Origin: Lojkania enalia
Taxonomy: Eukaryota; Ascomycota; Dothideomycetes; Pleosporales
NCBI GenBank assembly: GCA_010094045.1
Contig: ML986755.1
Span: 5,104-19,246 of the forward strand
Direction of reading: 5' to 3'
Length of the DNA stretch: 14,143 bases
In this document: piece after piece, positions 1 to 8,769 of the stretch
How the letters are laid out: the number at the start of each line of letters is the position of its first letter
Numbering within the stretch: the first letter of the stretch is position 1
Translations under genes and position numbers: made by a program
Notes under the pieces: model-generated
The model's input: only the letters and a program-made list of their open reading frames with translations
Told to the model about the DNA's origin: nothing
The model's database searches: none

Positions 1-350
1 ATATAAAAGAAAGTATATTTAGTATAGTAGTATAGTATTATATAGTAAGTAATCTTTATATATAGCTGCTAAAGTATTTATAGACTCTCAGCTCTTTAAA
101 AAGACTTATAGTACTGATATTTAAGAAAGGGTTTAACCAGCTTAACGCTACTATAGTAACTGTAGTAAGACTAGATATAATACTTATACATACTAAAAGG
201 ATAGTAGAGAAAATTTTAAATTAGATAAAAGTATATTATATATAGAATTTCTTATTAGTATTAAGTAAATTAACTTTTTATATATAGTGTTTATTATACT
301 AAAAAAAGTAGCCGCTTTAATAGTTTGGCCGCTTCGATAGTAGAATACGT
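1..350 (+). mobile_element. Fot1/pogo-type DNA transposon, 3' end only (cut by window edge)
   Basis: This is the last 350 bases of a Fot1-like (pogo superfamily) element. It aligns base for base with the reverse complement of 11238-11588, the 3' end of the full element on the other strand. The differences I saw are transitions, plus one missing A in the A-run at about 301-307. The end carries the terminal inverted repeat, finishing GAATACGT followed by the expected TA target dinucleotide at 351-352. It belongs to the same subfamily as the 11238-13086 copy and is more distant from the 8690-10538 copy. The rest of the element lies outside the window. Confidence 0.85.
2..268 (+). pseudogene. Fot1-like transposase, C-terminal fragment
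   Basis: These are the last 88 codons and stop (TAA at 266-268) of a pogo/Fot1-type transposase, identified by collinearity with the two complete copies in this window. The frame contains a decayed CX2CX4HX4C zinc knuckle at about 152-193, read here as Tyr-Ser-Asn-Cys-Ser-Lys-Thr-Arg-Tyr-Asn-Thr-Tyr-Thr-Tyr. One ligand Cys remains; the other Cys and the His codons read Tyr, as expected from TGT/TGC to TAT/TAC and CAC/CAT to TAC/TAT. Internal TAG and TAA stops interrupt the frame. The catalytic domain lies beyond the left edge. It is non-functional. Confidence 0.8.
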
Positions 351-587
351 TAGTATAAAATAATATAGTATAATATAGTCTAGATTAACTTATAGAAGAT
401 TTTATTTCTTTTATATTAATATATTTATTATTATTTATATTAAGAAGATCTTCTTTAGTCTTATACTTATATACTATATTAATCTTAGTATAGTTTTAGC
501 TAGTAAGTTTAATTCTAGATAAGATCTTTCTATCCTTACTATTATAGGCGAATAGAAAGTTAGAATCTTTTTTATTAAGTCTAAATA
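351..587. other. AT-rich spacer between transposons, no gene seen
   Basis: It lies between the Fot1-like end and the 5' LTR. Before the LTR element inserted it was continuous with 8061 onward, since the AAATA at 583-587 is repeated at 8056-8060. No frame gives a recognisable protein. The minus strand has a moderately open stretch here that continues into the 8061-8500 region when the insertion is ignored, but I cannot assign it. Confidence 0.5.
583..587. repeat. Target-site duplication, left copy (AAATA)
   Basis: AAATA lies immediately before the TG that opens the 5' LTR. The same five bases follow the end of the 3' LTR at 8056-8060. Five-base duplications are typical of Ty3/gypsy integration. 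Confidence 0.9.
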
Positions 588-830
588 TGTTATAAATATA
601 GAATACTAAAAGGTACTACCTCTATAGCTAGGGCTTAATCTAATATCAGCTACTACAGAGGTCGACTCGGATGAGGACTGATAGGGTAATAATAGGTAGA
701 AGTATATTAAGGACTAGTTATTAAATAGTAAGCAGTAGGACTGCGGGAATTGGGGAGATGATTAGTTAAACGATAAAGTATAGTATAACCTATATACGTA
801 ACTATAGCAGAAGTATTAGGTATAGTAAAA

Positions 831-857
831 TAGACCTGATAGACCTAACAGACCTAA
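831..857 (+). repeat. Three tandem 9-bp repeats inside the 5' LTR
   Basis: The units are TAGACCTGA, TAGACCTAA and CAGACCTAA in direct succession. The 3' LTR has the same array at 7760-7786. Position, about 30 bp upstream of a TATA-like box, suggests a repeated activator site, but that role is inference. Confidence 0.6.
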
Positions 858-887
858 TAAACTAGGCTTAGCAGTCTTAGACTTAAC

Positions 888-895
888 TATATAAG
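888..895 (+). promoter_or_regulatory. Candidate TATA box in the 5' LTR
   Basis: TATATAAG lies downstream of the 9-bp triplication and is conserved in the 3' LTR. In such AT-rich DNA a chance match is likely, so this is a candidate only. Confidence 0.3.
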
Positions 896-1050
896 AAGGA
901 AGATTTTCTTGTAAAATTAAGTTCTTTATAGTTATTCTTATAGATTTATCTCGTTACTCTATTAGACTTCTAAATATACTTGTTACATTCGAAGAACCGG
1001 CGAACCTAATACTCTCTTATTACTGAAGCTACCACCTCTAACTAATCTAA

Positions 1051-1060
1051 TATAAATAAA
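1051..1060 (+). promoter_or_regulatory. TATAAATAAA: candidate TATA box or poly(A) signal in the LTR
   Basis: TATAAATAAA sits just before a local GC-rich pocket (1061-1080). The 3' LTR copy at 7980-7989 reads TATAAATAAG. It could serve as a promoter element or as an AATAAA-type signal; the sequence alone does not decide. Confidence 0.3.
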
Positions 1061-1126
1061 GTCCCGGCGCGCGTACGACTATAATAGCAGTTGTTATATA
1101 TACTAGTAGTATATAGGTTAGTAATA

Positions 1127-1206
1127 TAATAACTACCTAACGTTAAGAGAATAGGAACTATCTAAAGATATCTACTATATTATAAAGTTAAGTTATAATA
1201 ACCTAA
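1127..1206 (+). other. Leader of gypsy A with expected primer-binding site
   Basis: The minus-strand primer-binding site should begin at or just after 1127, where the sequence reads TAATAACTACCTAACG. RIP has probably altered the diagnostic TGG, and I cannot name the priming tRNA. Coding similarity to gag begins soon after. Confidence 0.4.
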
Positions 1207-2112
1207 AGGCTGTAAGCCCTAGAGGAAGTTATAGTATAGAAAGTACAGGAATAGAAAACCCGTATTATATAAATACAACACGAGCTAGCCGTAGTTAGAG
1301 CTAACCTAGCTAAAACTAAGTAATAAGTATAAGCTAAGATAGCTTTACTAAAGAAGTTTAACGGTAAGAAAGAATATATTAACCCTTTTCTTATATTAAT
1401 AGAGCTGTACTTTAGGTTTAATAGCACGACCTTCTTCCTAGATAAGGATAAGATCTTAGCTACAATAATAAATATAGAAGAGATACTGCTAGTATAAACT
1501 AAACCATTTATAGTAGACTAGCTAGAGAATAGAAGCAATATAAAGAAGACTAGAGAATCTACAGACGAACTCTTTAAGAGCTGGGAAGAATTTAAGAATA
1601 AGGTCCAGAATATCTTTAAAGAAGTAGACGTAGAATAGAAAGCGTAAAGAAAGCTACTAAGGCTAATCTAGACTAAGAGGGTAATAGATTATACTACAGA
1701 ATTCCAGAGATTTAGCGTTAGACTAGGATAGGACGATAGTATATTAGCAGAAATCTTCTATAAGGGTCTTAAGGATAAGGTTAAGGATGATCTAGCTAGA
1801 GAAGAAAGGCCAACTAAACTATTAGAAATAATCGAATTAGCGGTTAAGATTAATAACCGTTAGCATAAGTAGAAAATAGAGAAAAAATCTTAGCTATAGA
1901 TATTTATACTAGTAAAGAAAGAAAGTAAGACAGCGCTATAGGATGGTAATCTAATAGTTCTTAGAAAAGTCGAAAAGGATAAGGGAAAGAACTACTAATA
2001 ATTAAGGATAAGCAATCTTAAGAAAGAAAGGCTTAAAAAAGAAGCGTGCCTTCTATATAGACAAAAAGGGTACTATATAAAAGAATATCTAAACAAGAAG
2101 AAGGAAGCCTAA
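1207..2112 (+). pseudogene. gag: gag (capsid and zinc-knuckle nucleocapsid) of gypsy A
   Basis: Frame +1 carries a Ty3/gypsy Gag, the structural protein that packages the element RNA. The capsid part runs from Lys-Lys-Phe-Asn-Gly-Lys-Lys-Glu at 1351 through the stretch ending near 1860 (Glu-Ile-Ile-Glu-Leu-Ala-Val-Lys-Ile), typical of Retrotrans_gag domains. A CX2CX4HX4C zinc knuckle lies at 2047-2088. Its first Cys (TGC) remains, while the other three ligands read Tyr (TAT, TAC, TAT), exactly what TGT to TAT and CAC to TAC would give. About two dozen TAG/TAA codons interrupt the frame, mostly explainable as former Gln or Trp. The original start codon cannot be placed. The TAA at 2110-2112 may be the true end or a former Gln, because the same frame stays recognisably open beyond it. 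Confidence 0.85.
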
Positions 2113-3263
2113 ATAATAACTGCGTAACCTACTAATAGATACTAACTAATATAGTACTAGACGTATTACACGAATAAAAGATGCGAGACGTACTATTCAG
2201 CAAAAAAAGGAAGCAATTATTAGCTACAGCTAAAAAGAGCAGCGGTAGTTATTAAACGCACAGAGTATCTACTAAGAGTACTAGAACTCGATAGTACAAC
2301 TATCCTAGAAAGAATAAAGTAAAAGAAGTGCTAGATCTATAATAAAATATACTAGGTAAGATTATACTCTTAGAAATACTAGAACGTCCTATTTAAAGAA
2401 GTAATATTCTAAGACAACTAGGATATATTAGAAACTATAGTAAAGTCCGCAAGAAAGGTTATAAATAAAGAAATATTCGAGTATATATAAGAAATATACT
2501 AAGGCTACCCTATAGAACTAGTAAAAGGTAAGAAAGGGAAATATATACTACCCTATAAGAACAGCTGCGAAAAAGATTAGGCTAGCTGTTATTAGAACAA
2601 CTGCTAGACATATAAGGGTATTAAGATAAAGCTAGGAGTATAGCTAAAGATAGATATAGAGTTGTTACTAAAAATCTTACTATCTTAAGATAAAATAGAA
2701 GATTATATAGAAAACGGGTACTGTTAGATTTATAGAAGTTTAATTTACCTTAGAATAGAGTATTTACACCGGCTTAGTAAAATCGTCGTAGAAGCTGAAG
2801 AGCTAAAGAAGGTAGTCTTAGAAGTAAAGGAGATGCAGGGGGACGTTAGAGAACGACTTAATATTACAGCTTATAAGGTAACAGGAGTAAATACACCTAA
2901 AGAGGAAGAACGCTCTAAGGATAATATATATTTAGAGGAATATAAAGCGCTAAGCTGGAAATAATATATAATTAGATACCGGTACTACTAAGATATATTT
3001 AGGGTACTTAAATAGTAAGGATTAGATAAAGACCACCAACTAATTAAATAGCAATAGTATTTCTTAGGATAGAAGTATAAGATATACGGTAAGTAAGTAA
3101 AGGCCGCTCACGCCTAAGAACCATAGATAAAGTGTAGTATAAATAGATATCTACTATATAGAGGAGAAAAGGAGAAGGTAGAGTTCTTCCCACCTTAATT
3201 AAAAAACTAAGCAGCCCCTAAGGCGATAGTTATATTAAGGAACCGGGTAAGAAAGCTATTAGA
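2113..3263 (+). pseudogene. Extra ORF1 segment between zinc knuckle and protease, unrecognised
   Basis: The frame used by gag continues for about 380 codons before protease similarity begins in another frame. I do not recognise this segment. It shows clustered Cys codons at 2566, 2587 and 2602, interspersed with TAG codons that look like former Trp. It then shows an acidic, heptad-like stretch (about 2790-2870, rich in Glu, Leu and Val) suggesting a coiled coil. Codons 2728-2961 have no stop at all, which is remarkable in such heavily mutated DNA, and TGG survives at 2956. It could be a C-terminal extension of Gag, a separate ORF, or a captured gene fragment. Most chromoviruses have gag and protease much closer together. 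Confidence 0.5.
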
Positions 3264-6200
3264 AGGGTTACTAGTATAGTACCTTTATATATAGTACTCT
3301 AAGTAGAGTTTAATAGAAGGAAGTTTAGAGTACTACTTAATAGTAGAGTTTTAGATACGTTTATATCGGTGTAATAGGTTTACAAGAATAATATAGAGTA
3401 GAAAGAAAAAGTAGTACCTTGCATAATCCACCTAGCAGATAATAAGCTAATAGACTATAGTAGAGGAATTGTACTAATAAAAACTAAAAAGCGAGCGCTT
3501 AACGTTGTAGGATATACTAATATAAGGAGCATCGATATTATAAACCTAGGAAAGTTTAACATATTACTAGGTATAAACTAGCTAGCTAAATATAATTCTA
3601 GAGTAGATTAACAGTAAGGGATAGTTTATAGGTTATAGAGCCGATTTAAGATAGAACGGGTAGCAGGATAGTATAAGGTAAGGCGTCCTTCGGGTCTACA
3701 GTTAATATAGAGAGTATTAGTAGCTATGATAGCAAGACATCTTAAGAAGATAAAATAGATACTAGGTATCGTCGTAGTTCGAAAAGTATATAAGGAACTA
3801 TAGGACGATAGTATACTTTAAGAAATTTAAAGAGATTACAGCGAATTTATAGGGCTATATAAAGAAGTAGAGAACAGAGAATTACCTAAGTATAAAAAAT
3901 ACAACTATAAAATTATTATCAAGGATAAAAAGAAGCTAAAACCTAGTCTAATATATAACTTAAACCGAGAATAAAGAGAAGAACTTAAGAAGTATATCTA
4001 AAAGAATTTAGCAAGAAAGTATATACAACTAAGCTAGAGCAAGATAGTATTACTAATACTATTCGTACCTAAGAAAAACGGTAAACTAAGATTATACGTA
4101 AACTATAGACAGCTAAACAATACAACTAAAAAAAACAGATACCTGTTACCTAGGATAATAGAACTTATAAGTTAATTGTAAGGAGCTAAGTGGTTTATAA
4201 AGTTTAATATAAGAGAAGGATACTACTAAATTCGGATGAAGGAGGGCTATAAATAGAAAACAGCATTTAAAATAAGAGAAGGTTTCTTTAAATACCTAGT
4301 AATACTATTTAGACTTATAAATATACTAGTAACCTTCTAAGCAGTTATAAATAACGTATTAAAAGAATACTTAGATGTATTTATAATAGCATACCTAGAC
4401 GATATTCTAGTCTATATAAAGGGATTGTTAAGAGAGTATAAAGAATATATTAGAAAAGTACTAGCGAAACTGTAAGAGTATAAGTTACTTATAGTCTTAG
4501 AGAAATGCGAGTTTTATAAGACAGGAATAGAATTCCTAGAATTCCAGATATCTAGAGATAGTATTAAGATGGAATAAGAAAAGGTTAAAGTAATACTAGA
4601 ATAGCTAGTATCTACCTTAGTTAAATAAGTCTAATCTTTCCTAGGCTTTGCAAATTTCTATAGGAAATTTATAAGTAGGTACTCTAGAGTAGTAGTACCC
4701 TTAATAGAGATTACTAAGAAAGAGAAAGAGTTTAAGTAGTAAGAAGCGCAGTAAAAAGCCTTCGAAGAACTAAAAGCTTGCTTTACCTTAGTATTAATAC
4801 TAAAGATACTAGACCTAGAGAAGTAATTCCGAGTAGAAACTAATACTTTAAATAAAGTAATAGGCGCTTACTTAAGCTAGTAAGACGAAGATGGAAAGTA
4901 GAGGCTATAAGCCTACTTTTTAAGAAAAATGAAACTAGAAGAACTTAACTACGACGTACACGATAAAGAACTATTAGTAATAGTTAAAGCGTTAAAAGAA
5001 TAGCGAGTATACCTAATAGAAACTAAATATCTATTCGAAGTCTAGATAGACTATAAAAACCTTATATACTTTATAATAATAAAGGAACTTATAGGAAGAT
5101 AAATATAATAGGTAGAACGGTTAGCAGACTACAACTTTAGAATAACGCACTGGAAAGGGTTAGAAAATATAGCTATAGACGTACTAAGTTGTAAAGCTGA
5201 CTATATAACTAAAGAAAAGTATAAAAGAGACGCGATCCTAAAAGAGGAATTAGATAGATCTCTTATATATAACCACCTACAAGTCGCTTAAATTATAAAA
5301 CTAACTACGCTAGAGTAAACCTAGTAATAGAAGCTAAGAGATATATAGATAGTAGAACAATATCTAATAAGCGGTAATAAAGTAAAAGTAATTAAAAACG
5401 CAACTTAAAAACAACTATATATATATCTGCACGTATAAAAGCGGATAATAAAAGAATTATATAAATCGTTAGAATAGAGACACCTAAAAGTAGTAGAAAT
5501 AGAGTAAAGGTTAAGGAAGAGCTTTACTTTTACTAACATAAGAAAGGAAGTATAAGACGTACTAAACAAGTATTTAGAATGCGGAAAGAATAAGGCTACA
5601 AGGTATAGGCCTTATAGATTCTTATAGCTGCTAGAAGCACCTAAAGGGCTATAAGAATAGATTATAATTAACTTTGTAACTAAGTTACTAGAATTAGTAG
5701 AACTAGAATTAAGAAGAAGATATAATATAATTATAAATATAGTAGATTAGTTAACAAAATATATATACTTCAGACTAGTATTAGAGATAATAACCGTACC
5801 TAAACTAGCGTATAAGTTGTTATATATAATATTTGCGGAGTATAAAGTTCTAAAATATATTACTTTAAATAGAGACAAGTTGTTTATATCTAAATACTAG
5901 TAGGGATAGATAGAAAAGATAGGAATCTAACAACAGATGTTAACCAGCTTCTACCTACAGATAGATAGTTAGATAGAATAAGTTAACTAGAGTCTAGAAA
6001 CGTATTTAAGGATATATATTAATAAATAACAAAACAATTAGGTTGAATTATTACCTACAGTATAGATAGCCTATAATAGAATAACCTAAAGTACTATAGG
6101 GACTATATTCTTTAAAGCTAACTATAGATAGAAAGCTATTATATATTAAGAATAGAATAAGAAAAGACCTCTAGTCCTATTAGTAGACCGAAAAGCTAAA

Positions 6201-6785
6201 GAGATAGAGGAAATCTATAATTAACTTAAGGAAAAAATCCAGTTAAGAAACCTTAAGATGGTAGAACAGGCTAATAAGATAAGAATTAAGGGACTAACCT
6301 TTAAAGAGAGGGGTAAAGTTTTCCTGTTAACAAAAAACTTAAAGACTAAGAGACCTACGAAGAAGTTGGATTATAAGAGAATAGAACTATTTCTAATTGA
6401 AGAATAGGTCGGACCTATAAATTTCAAGCTAAAGCTACTAAGTAAGATAAAAATACACCTGGTATTTTACAAGTTAAAACTAGAACCAGCGCCGGATAAC
6501 GCACTACTATAAGAAAGTATTAATATAGAACTAGAACAGGAATATAAAGTAGAATATATACTAGTAAAAAGGCGATTTAGACGTTAGTAGAAGTATTTAG
6601 TAAAGTAGGAAGGATACCTATAGGAGGAAAGTTTATAAGAACTAGTATAGAATCTAACCAACTATACTATAAAGTTAAAGGAGTTTTACTAGAGGGCTAA
6701 AATAATAGGTTATTAAGTAAAGCCTAGTTAGAAAGTAATAGTAGTAGTAATATAGAAGGAGTCTCTTATACAGAACTTGGAGTAA
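3264..6785 (+). pseudogene. pol: pol polyprotein of gypsy A: protease, RT, RNase H, integrase, chromodomain
   Basis: Frame +3, so -1 relative to gag. Order: aspartic protease about 3264-3620, whose Asp-Ser-Gly reads Asn-Ser-Arg (3339-3347); reverse transcriptase about 3830-4620, with the catalytic YLDD intact at 4392-4403 followed by ILVY; RNase H about 4800-5210, first catalytic Asp read as Asn at 4842; integrase about 5400-6500, with a decayed HHCC finger, first core Asp read as Asn (5670), second as Asn (5868) and Glu retained; and a chromodomain about 6540-6692 (YKVEYIL, then KYLVK with the following Trp now TAG). Dozens of TAG/TAA stops interrupt it, yet the frame is constant throughout, so indels are rare. 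The exact end is uncertain; 6783-6785 is the first of three consecutive stops (TAA TAG TAG). It would copy and integrate the element and target heterochromatin through the chromodomain. Confidence 0.92.
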
Positions 6786-7398
6786 TAGTAGAAGGCGCCT
6801 TAGACCCGGCGGACCTCCTCTCCTCTTCCTCCAACTTCTCTTACTCTTCTATTAACTTCACCTCTCGTTTCCTAAGATCTAAACTATACTCCTCTAGAGA
6901 ATAGATATATTTCTTAGTATATTCTAGATAAGAAAGAACCGCCTAACAGCGACGCGCAGATTTCTTAAGATAATAAATCTCCTCTTTCTTAGCAGCTATA
7001 AAATCTCGATAGGTAGAGGCAGACTCCTTATAAGCCTTTAACATGTTCGCTAGAAAACGGCAAAGGGCACCCTCGGTTAGAGAAAGATCGCAGGATAGAC
7101 CCTAAGAAAAATATTCTCTACATATAGAAGAAAGAATAGTATTACTATAATAGTTGCAGTTCGTAAACTAACAGTTTAAATAATAGTAGGACGAATCTAT
7201 TATAACGCTTAAGGAAAAAATTAAGTAACTAGTATAATAGTTGTAGATAGAAGTATTTTCGCGCTAGACCTTTAGTATAGTAGAAGAAAAAGAAGAAGAA
7301 TAAAGCTATACTCGCGAGCCGAGCAGGACCTACTAGAATATATAAAGTACCAACCCTAGAACAGAAAAATATAGACGCGGCCTTATAGTATATCTATA
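6766..7398 (-). pseudogene. Antisense coiled-coil ORF between pol and the 3' LTR
   Basis: On the minus strand one frame runs from about 7398 to a TAA at 6768-6766, roughly 210 codons, with about eight TAG/TAA codons that RIP of Trp/Gln codons could create. Plus-strand frames here are much more broken. The downstream half is distinctly protein-like: Leu-Thr-Glu-Gly-Ala-Leu-Cys-Arg-Phe-Leu-Ala-Asn-Met (about 7085-7040), then a long charged amphipathic segment rich in Lys, Glu, Tyr and Leu ending in a Glu/Arg-rich tail (about 6815-6870), suggesting a coiled coil. Local GC is higher than around it. It overlaps the 3' end of pol tail to tail by about 20 bases. The family is unrecognised and the start is not determinable. 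Antisense extra ORFs in this position are known in some plant Ty3/gypsy elements. Confidence 0.55.
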
Positions 7399-7501
7399 TT
7401 AAGTATATTAGAAGCTAGAATAAGCTGCCCGTAATAGTAGGATACTATACCTAGACGGAATAGGTAAGGTAATAGATTAAAGAGCTTCGGGACGAACCTA
7501 T

Positions 7502-7516
7502 AGAGGGGGGAGTAGG
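7502..7516 (+). other. Polypurine tract of gypsy A
   Basis: AGAGGGGGGAGTAGG abuts the first base of the 3' LTR (7517). It is purine apart from one T and is the expected primer for plus-strand DNA synthesis. Its run of six G is exceptional in this DNA. Confidence 0.85.
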
Positions 7517-8055
7517 TATTATAAATATAGAACGCTAAGAGGCACTACTTCTATAGCTAGGGCTTAATCTAATATTAGCTACTACGGAGGTCAACTCAGA
7601 TAAGGACCGATAGGGTAATAATAGGTAGAAGTATATTAAGGACCAGTTATTAGATAGTAAGTAGTAGAACTGCGGGAACTGGGGAGATAATTAGTTAGAT
7701 AATAAAGTATAATATAACCTATATATATAACTATAGCAGAAGTATTAAATATAGTAGGATAGACCTGATAGACCTAATAGACCTAATAAGCTAGGCTTAG
7801 CAGTCTTAGACTTAACTATATAAGAAGGGAGATCTCTTTATAAAATTAAGTCCTTTATAGTTATTCTCGCAGATTTATCTTATTACTCTATTAGACTTCT
7901 AAATATACTTATTACATTCGAAGAACCGGCGAACCTAATACTCTCTTATTACTAAAGCTACTACCTCTAACTAATCTAATATAAATAAGGCCCCGGCACG
8001 CATACGACTGCAACAGTAGTTGTTATATATACTAGCAGTATATAGGTTAGTAATA
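7517..8055 (+). repeat. 3' LTR of gypsy A
   Basis: It is 539 bp and gap-free against 588-1126. It starts TATTATAAAT where the 5' copy has TGTTATAAAT, a single TG to TA change. It keeps the 9-bp triplication (7760-7786), both TATA-like boxes and the GC-rich pocket near the end. Confidence 0.95.
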
Positions 8056-8060
8056 AAATA
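8056..8060. repeat. Target-site duplication, right copy (AAATA)
   Basis: It matches 583-587 exactly and directly follows the last base of the 3' LTR. Confidence 0.9.
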
Positions 8061-8687
8061 TTACTATTAGTATTAGAATATATAAAAAAGAGTTAAAATA
8101 TATATTTAAATCTATTTAACTATTATTTAAATAGTATTTTAGACCCTTTAAGTTAGTTAGATCTTATTACTACTAATATAAACGGTAATAAGAGCTTTAA
8201 TAGCTTAATTAACCTTTATAATATACTCTAATATAGATAGGTCTAGCTATAGATATATTAGCTATAAGAAGGTTAGAGTGTACTATATTAGCCTAATATA
8301 TACTTTAAAATAATCTTTATTATTCTTTTTAAAATAGTAGAAATAGATATTATATTAAATACTTTCGTAAAAATATTCTACTATAAGTAGGTCTGAAGAA
8401 ACGAATTTATAGTTACTATCTACTTTATATAGATTACTATAAGTTAAATACTTTAAATAGTAGAAATAGTAAATAGTATAGAACTTTTTACTCTTAGTAT
8501 TATAGACGCTTACGTGTAGTTAGTTAATCGTACTTTAGATAGTTAACTCTATTACTATATATTATATATAAATATTAAAATATTATATAAAAAATAGAAA
8601 TATTTATATTATATAGATTTTTATAGAAACTAAATTTATACTACTATATAGGCTAGTAGAGTTAGTAAAATCTTCTTCTATTATAGT
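8061..8687. other. Unassigned AT-rich segment with a short open minus frame
   Basis: There is no recognisable gene. It continues the 351-587 segment across the gypsy A insertion. On the minus strand 8519-8358 is open for 54 codons (begins Leu-His-Val-Ser-Val-Tyr-Asn-Thr-Lys), and the same frame continues leftward with scattered TAG/TAA codons, so an old coding sequence, perhaps another transposon, is possible. The part from about 8530 to 8640 is almost pure A/T. Confidence 0.4.
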
Positions 8688-8689
8688 TA

Positions 8690-8743
8690 ACGTAAAGCAC
8701 CACTAAGCCAGCTACACTACCGAGCCGGCCACTTTTTCTTAGT
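8690..8743 (+). repeat. Left terminal inverted repeat of copy 1
   Basis: It pairs with 10485-10538, mostly with transition mismatches. It holds two near-palindromic boxes, AGCCAGCT (8706-8713) and AGCCGGCC (8723-8730), whose starts are 17 bp apart, followed by the shared CACTTTTTCTTAGTA-like core. Confidence 0.8.
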
Positions 8744-8769
8744 ATAGCAACTTTTCCGTATACAACGCT

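Larger units (their letters stand above)
588..1126 (+). repeat. 5' LTR of gypsy A
   Basis: It is 539 bp, starts TGTTATAAAT and ends GTTAGTAATA, and aligns without gaps to 7517-8055. By eye I count about 53 mismatches, all transitions. The terminal dinucleotide is TA where CA is expected, consistent with CA to TA mutation. It contains a 9-bp triplication (831-857) and TATA-like boxes. Confidence 0.95.
588..8055 (+). mobile_element. Complete Ty3/gypsy chromovirus, RIP-inactivated (gypsy A)
   Basis: This is a 7468-bp LTR retrotransposon with both LTRs of 539 bp, a matching 5-bp target duplication, a purine tract directly before the 3' LTR, and the domain order gag, zinc knuckle, protease, RT, RNase H, integrase, chromodomain. 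Integrase downstream of RT places it in Ty3/gypsy, and the C-terminal chromodomain makes it a chromovirus. Every coding frame is interrupted by many TAG/TAA stops, while the domains stay collinear, so decay came from point mutation. Unusual parts are a long segment between the zinc knuckle and protease and an antisense ORF between pol and the 3' LTR. It inserted into older AT-rich DNA now split into 351-587 and 8061-8687. Confidence 0.95.

Noticed and set aside
1061..1080. GC-rich pocket near the end of the LTR as a gene promoter or CpG island
   Set aside because: It is present in both LTRs and contains no CA/TG dinucleotide pairs of note, so it is simply sequence that offered RIP few targets.
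1203..1427. Minus-strand open frame of 74 codons
   Set aside because: It lies antisense to the gag region, starts with a GTG, resembles no family I know, and is open only because RIP puts stops on the other strand's codons. It is a shadow of gag, unlike the 6766-7398 antisense frame, which has its own territory.
8530..8640. Possible replication origin or centromeric AT core
   Set aside because: A/T runs are expected anywhere in RIPed DNA, and no repeated element or known consensus distinguishes this one.
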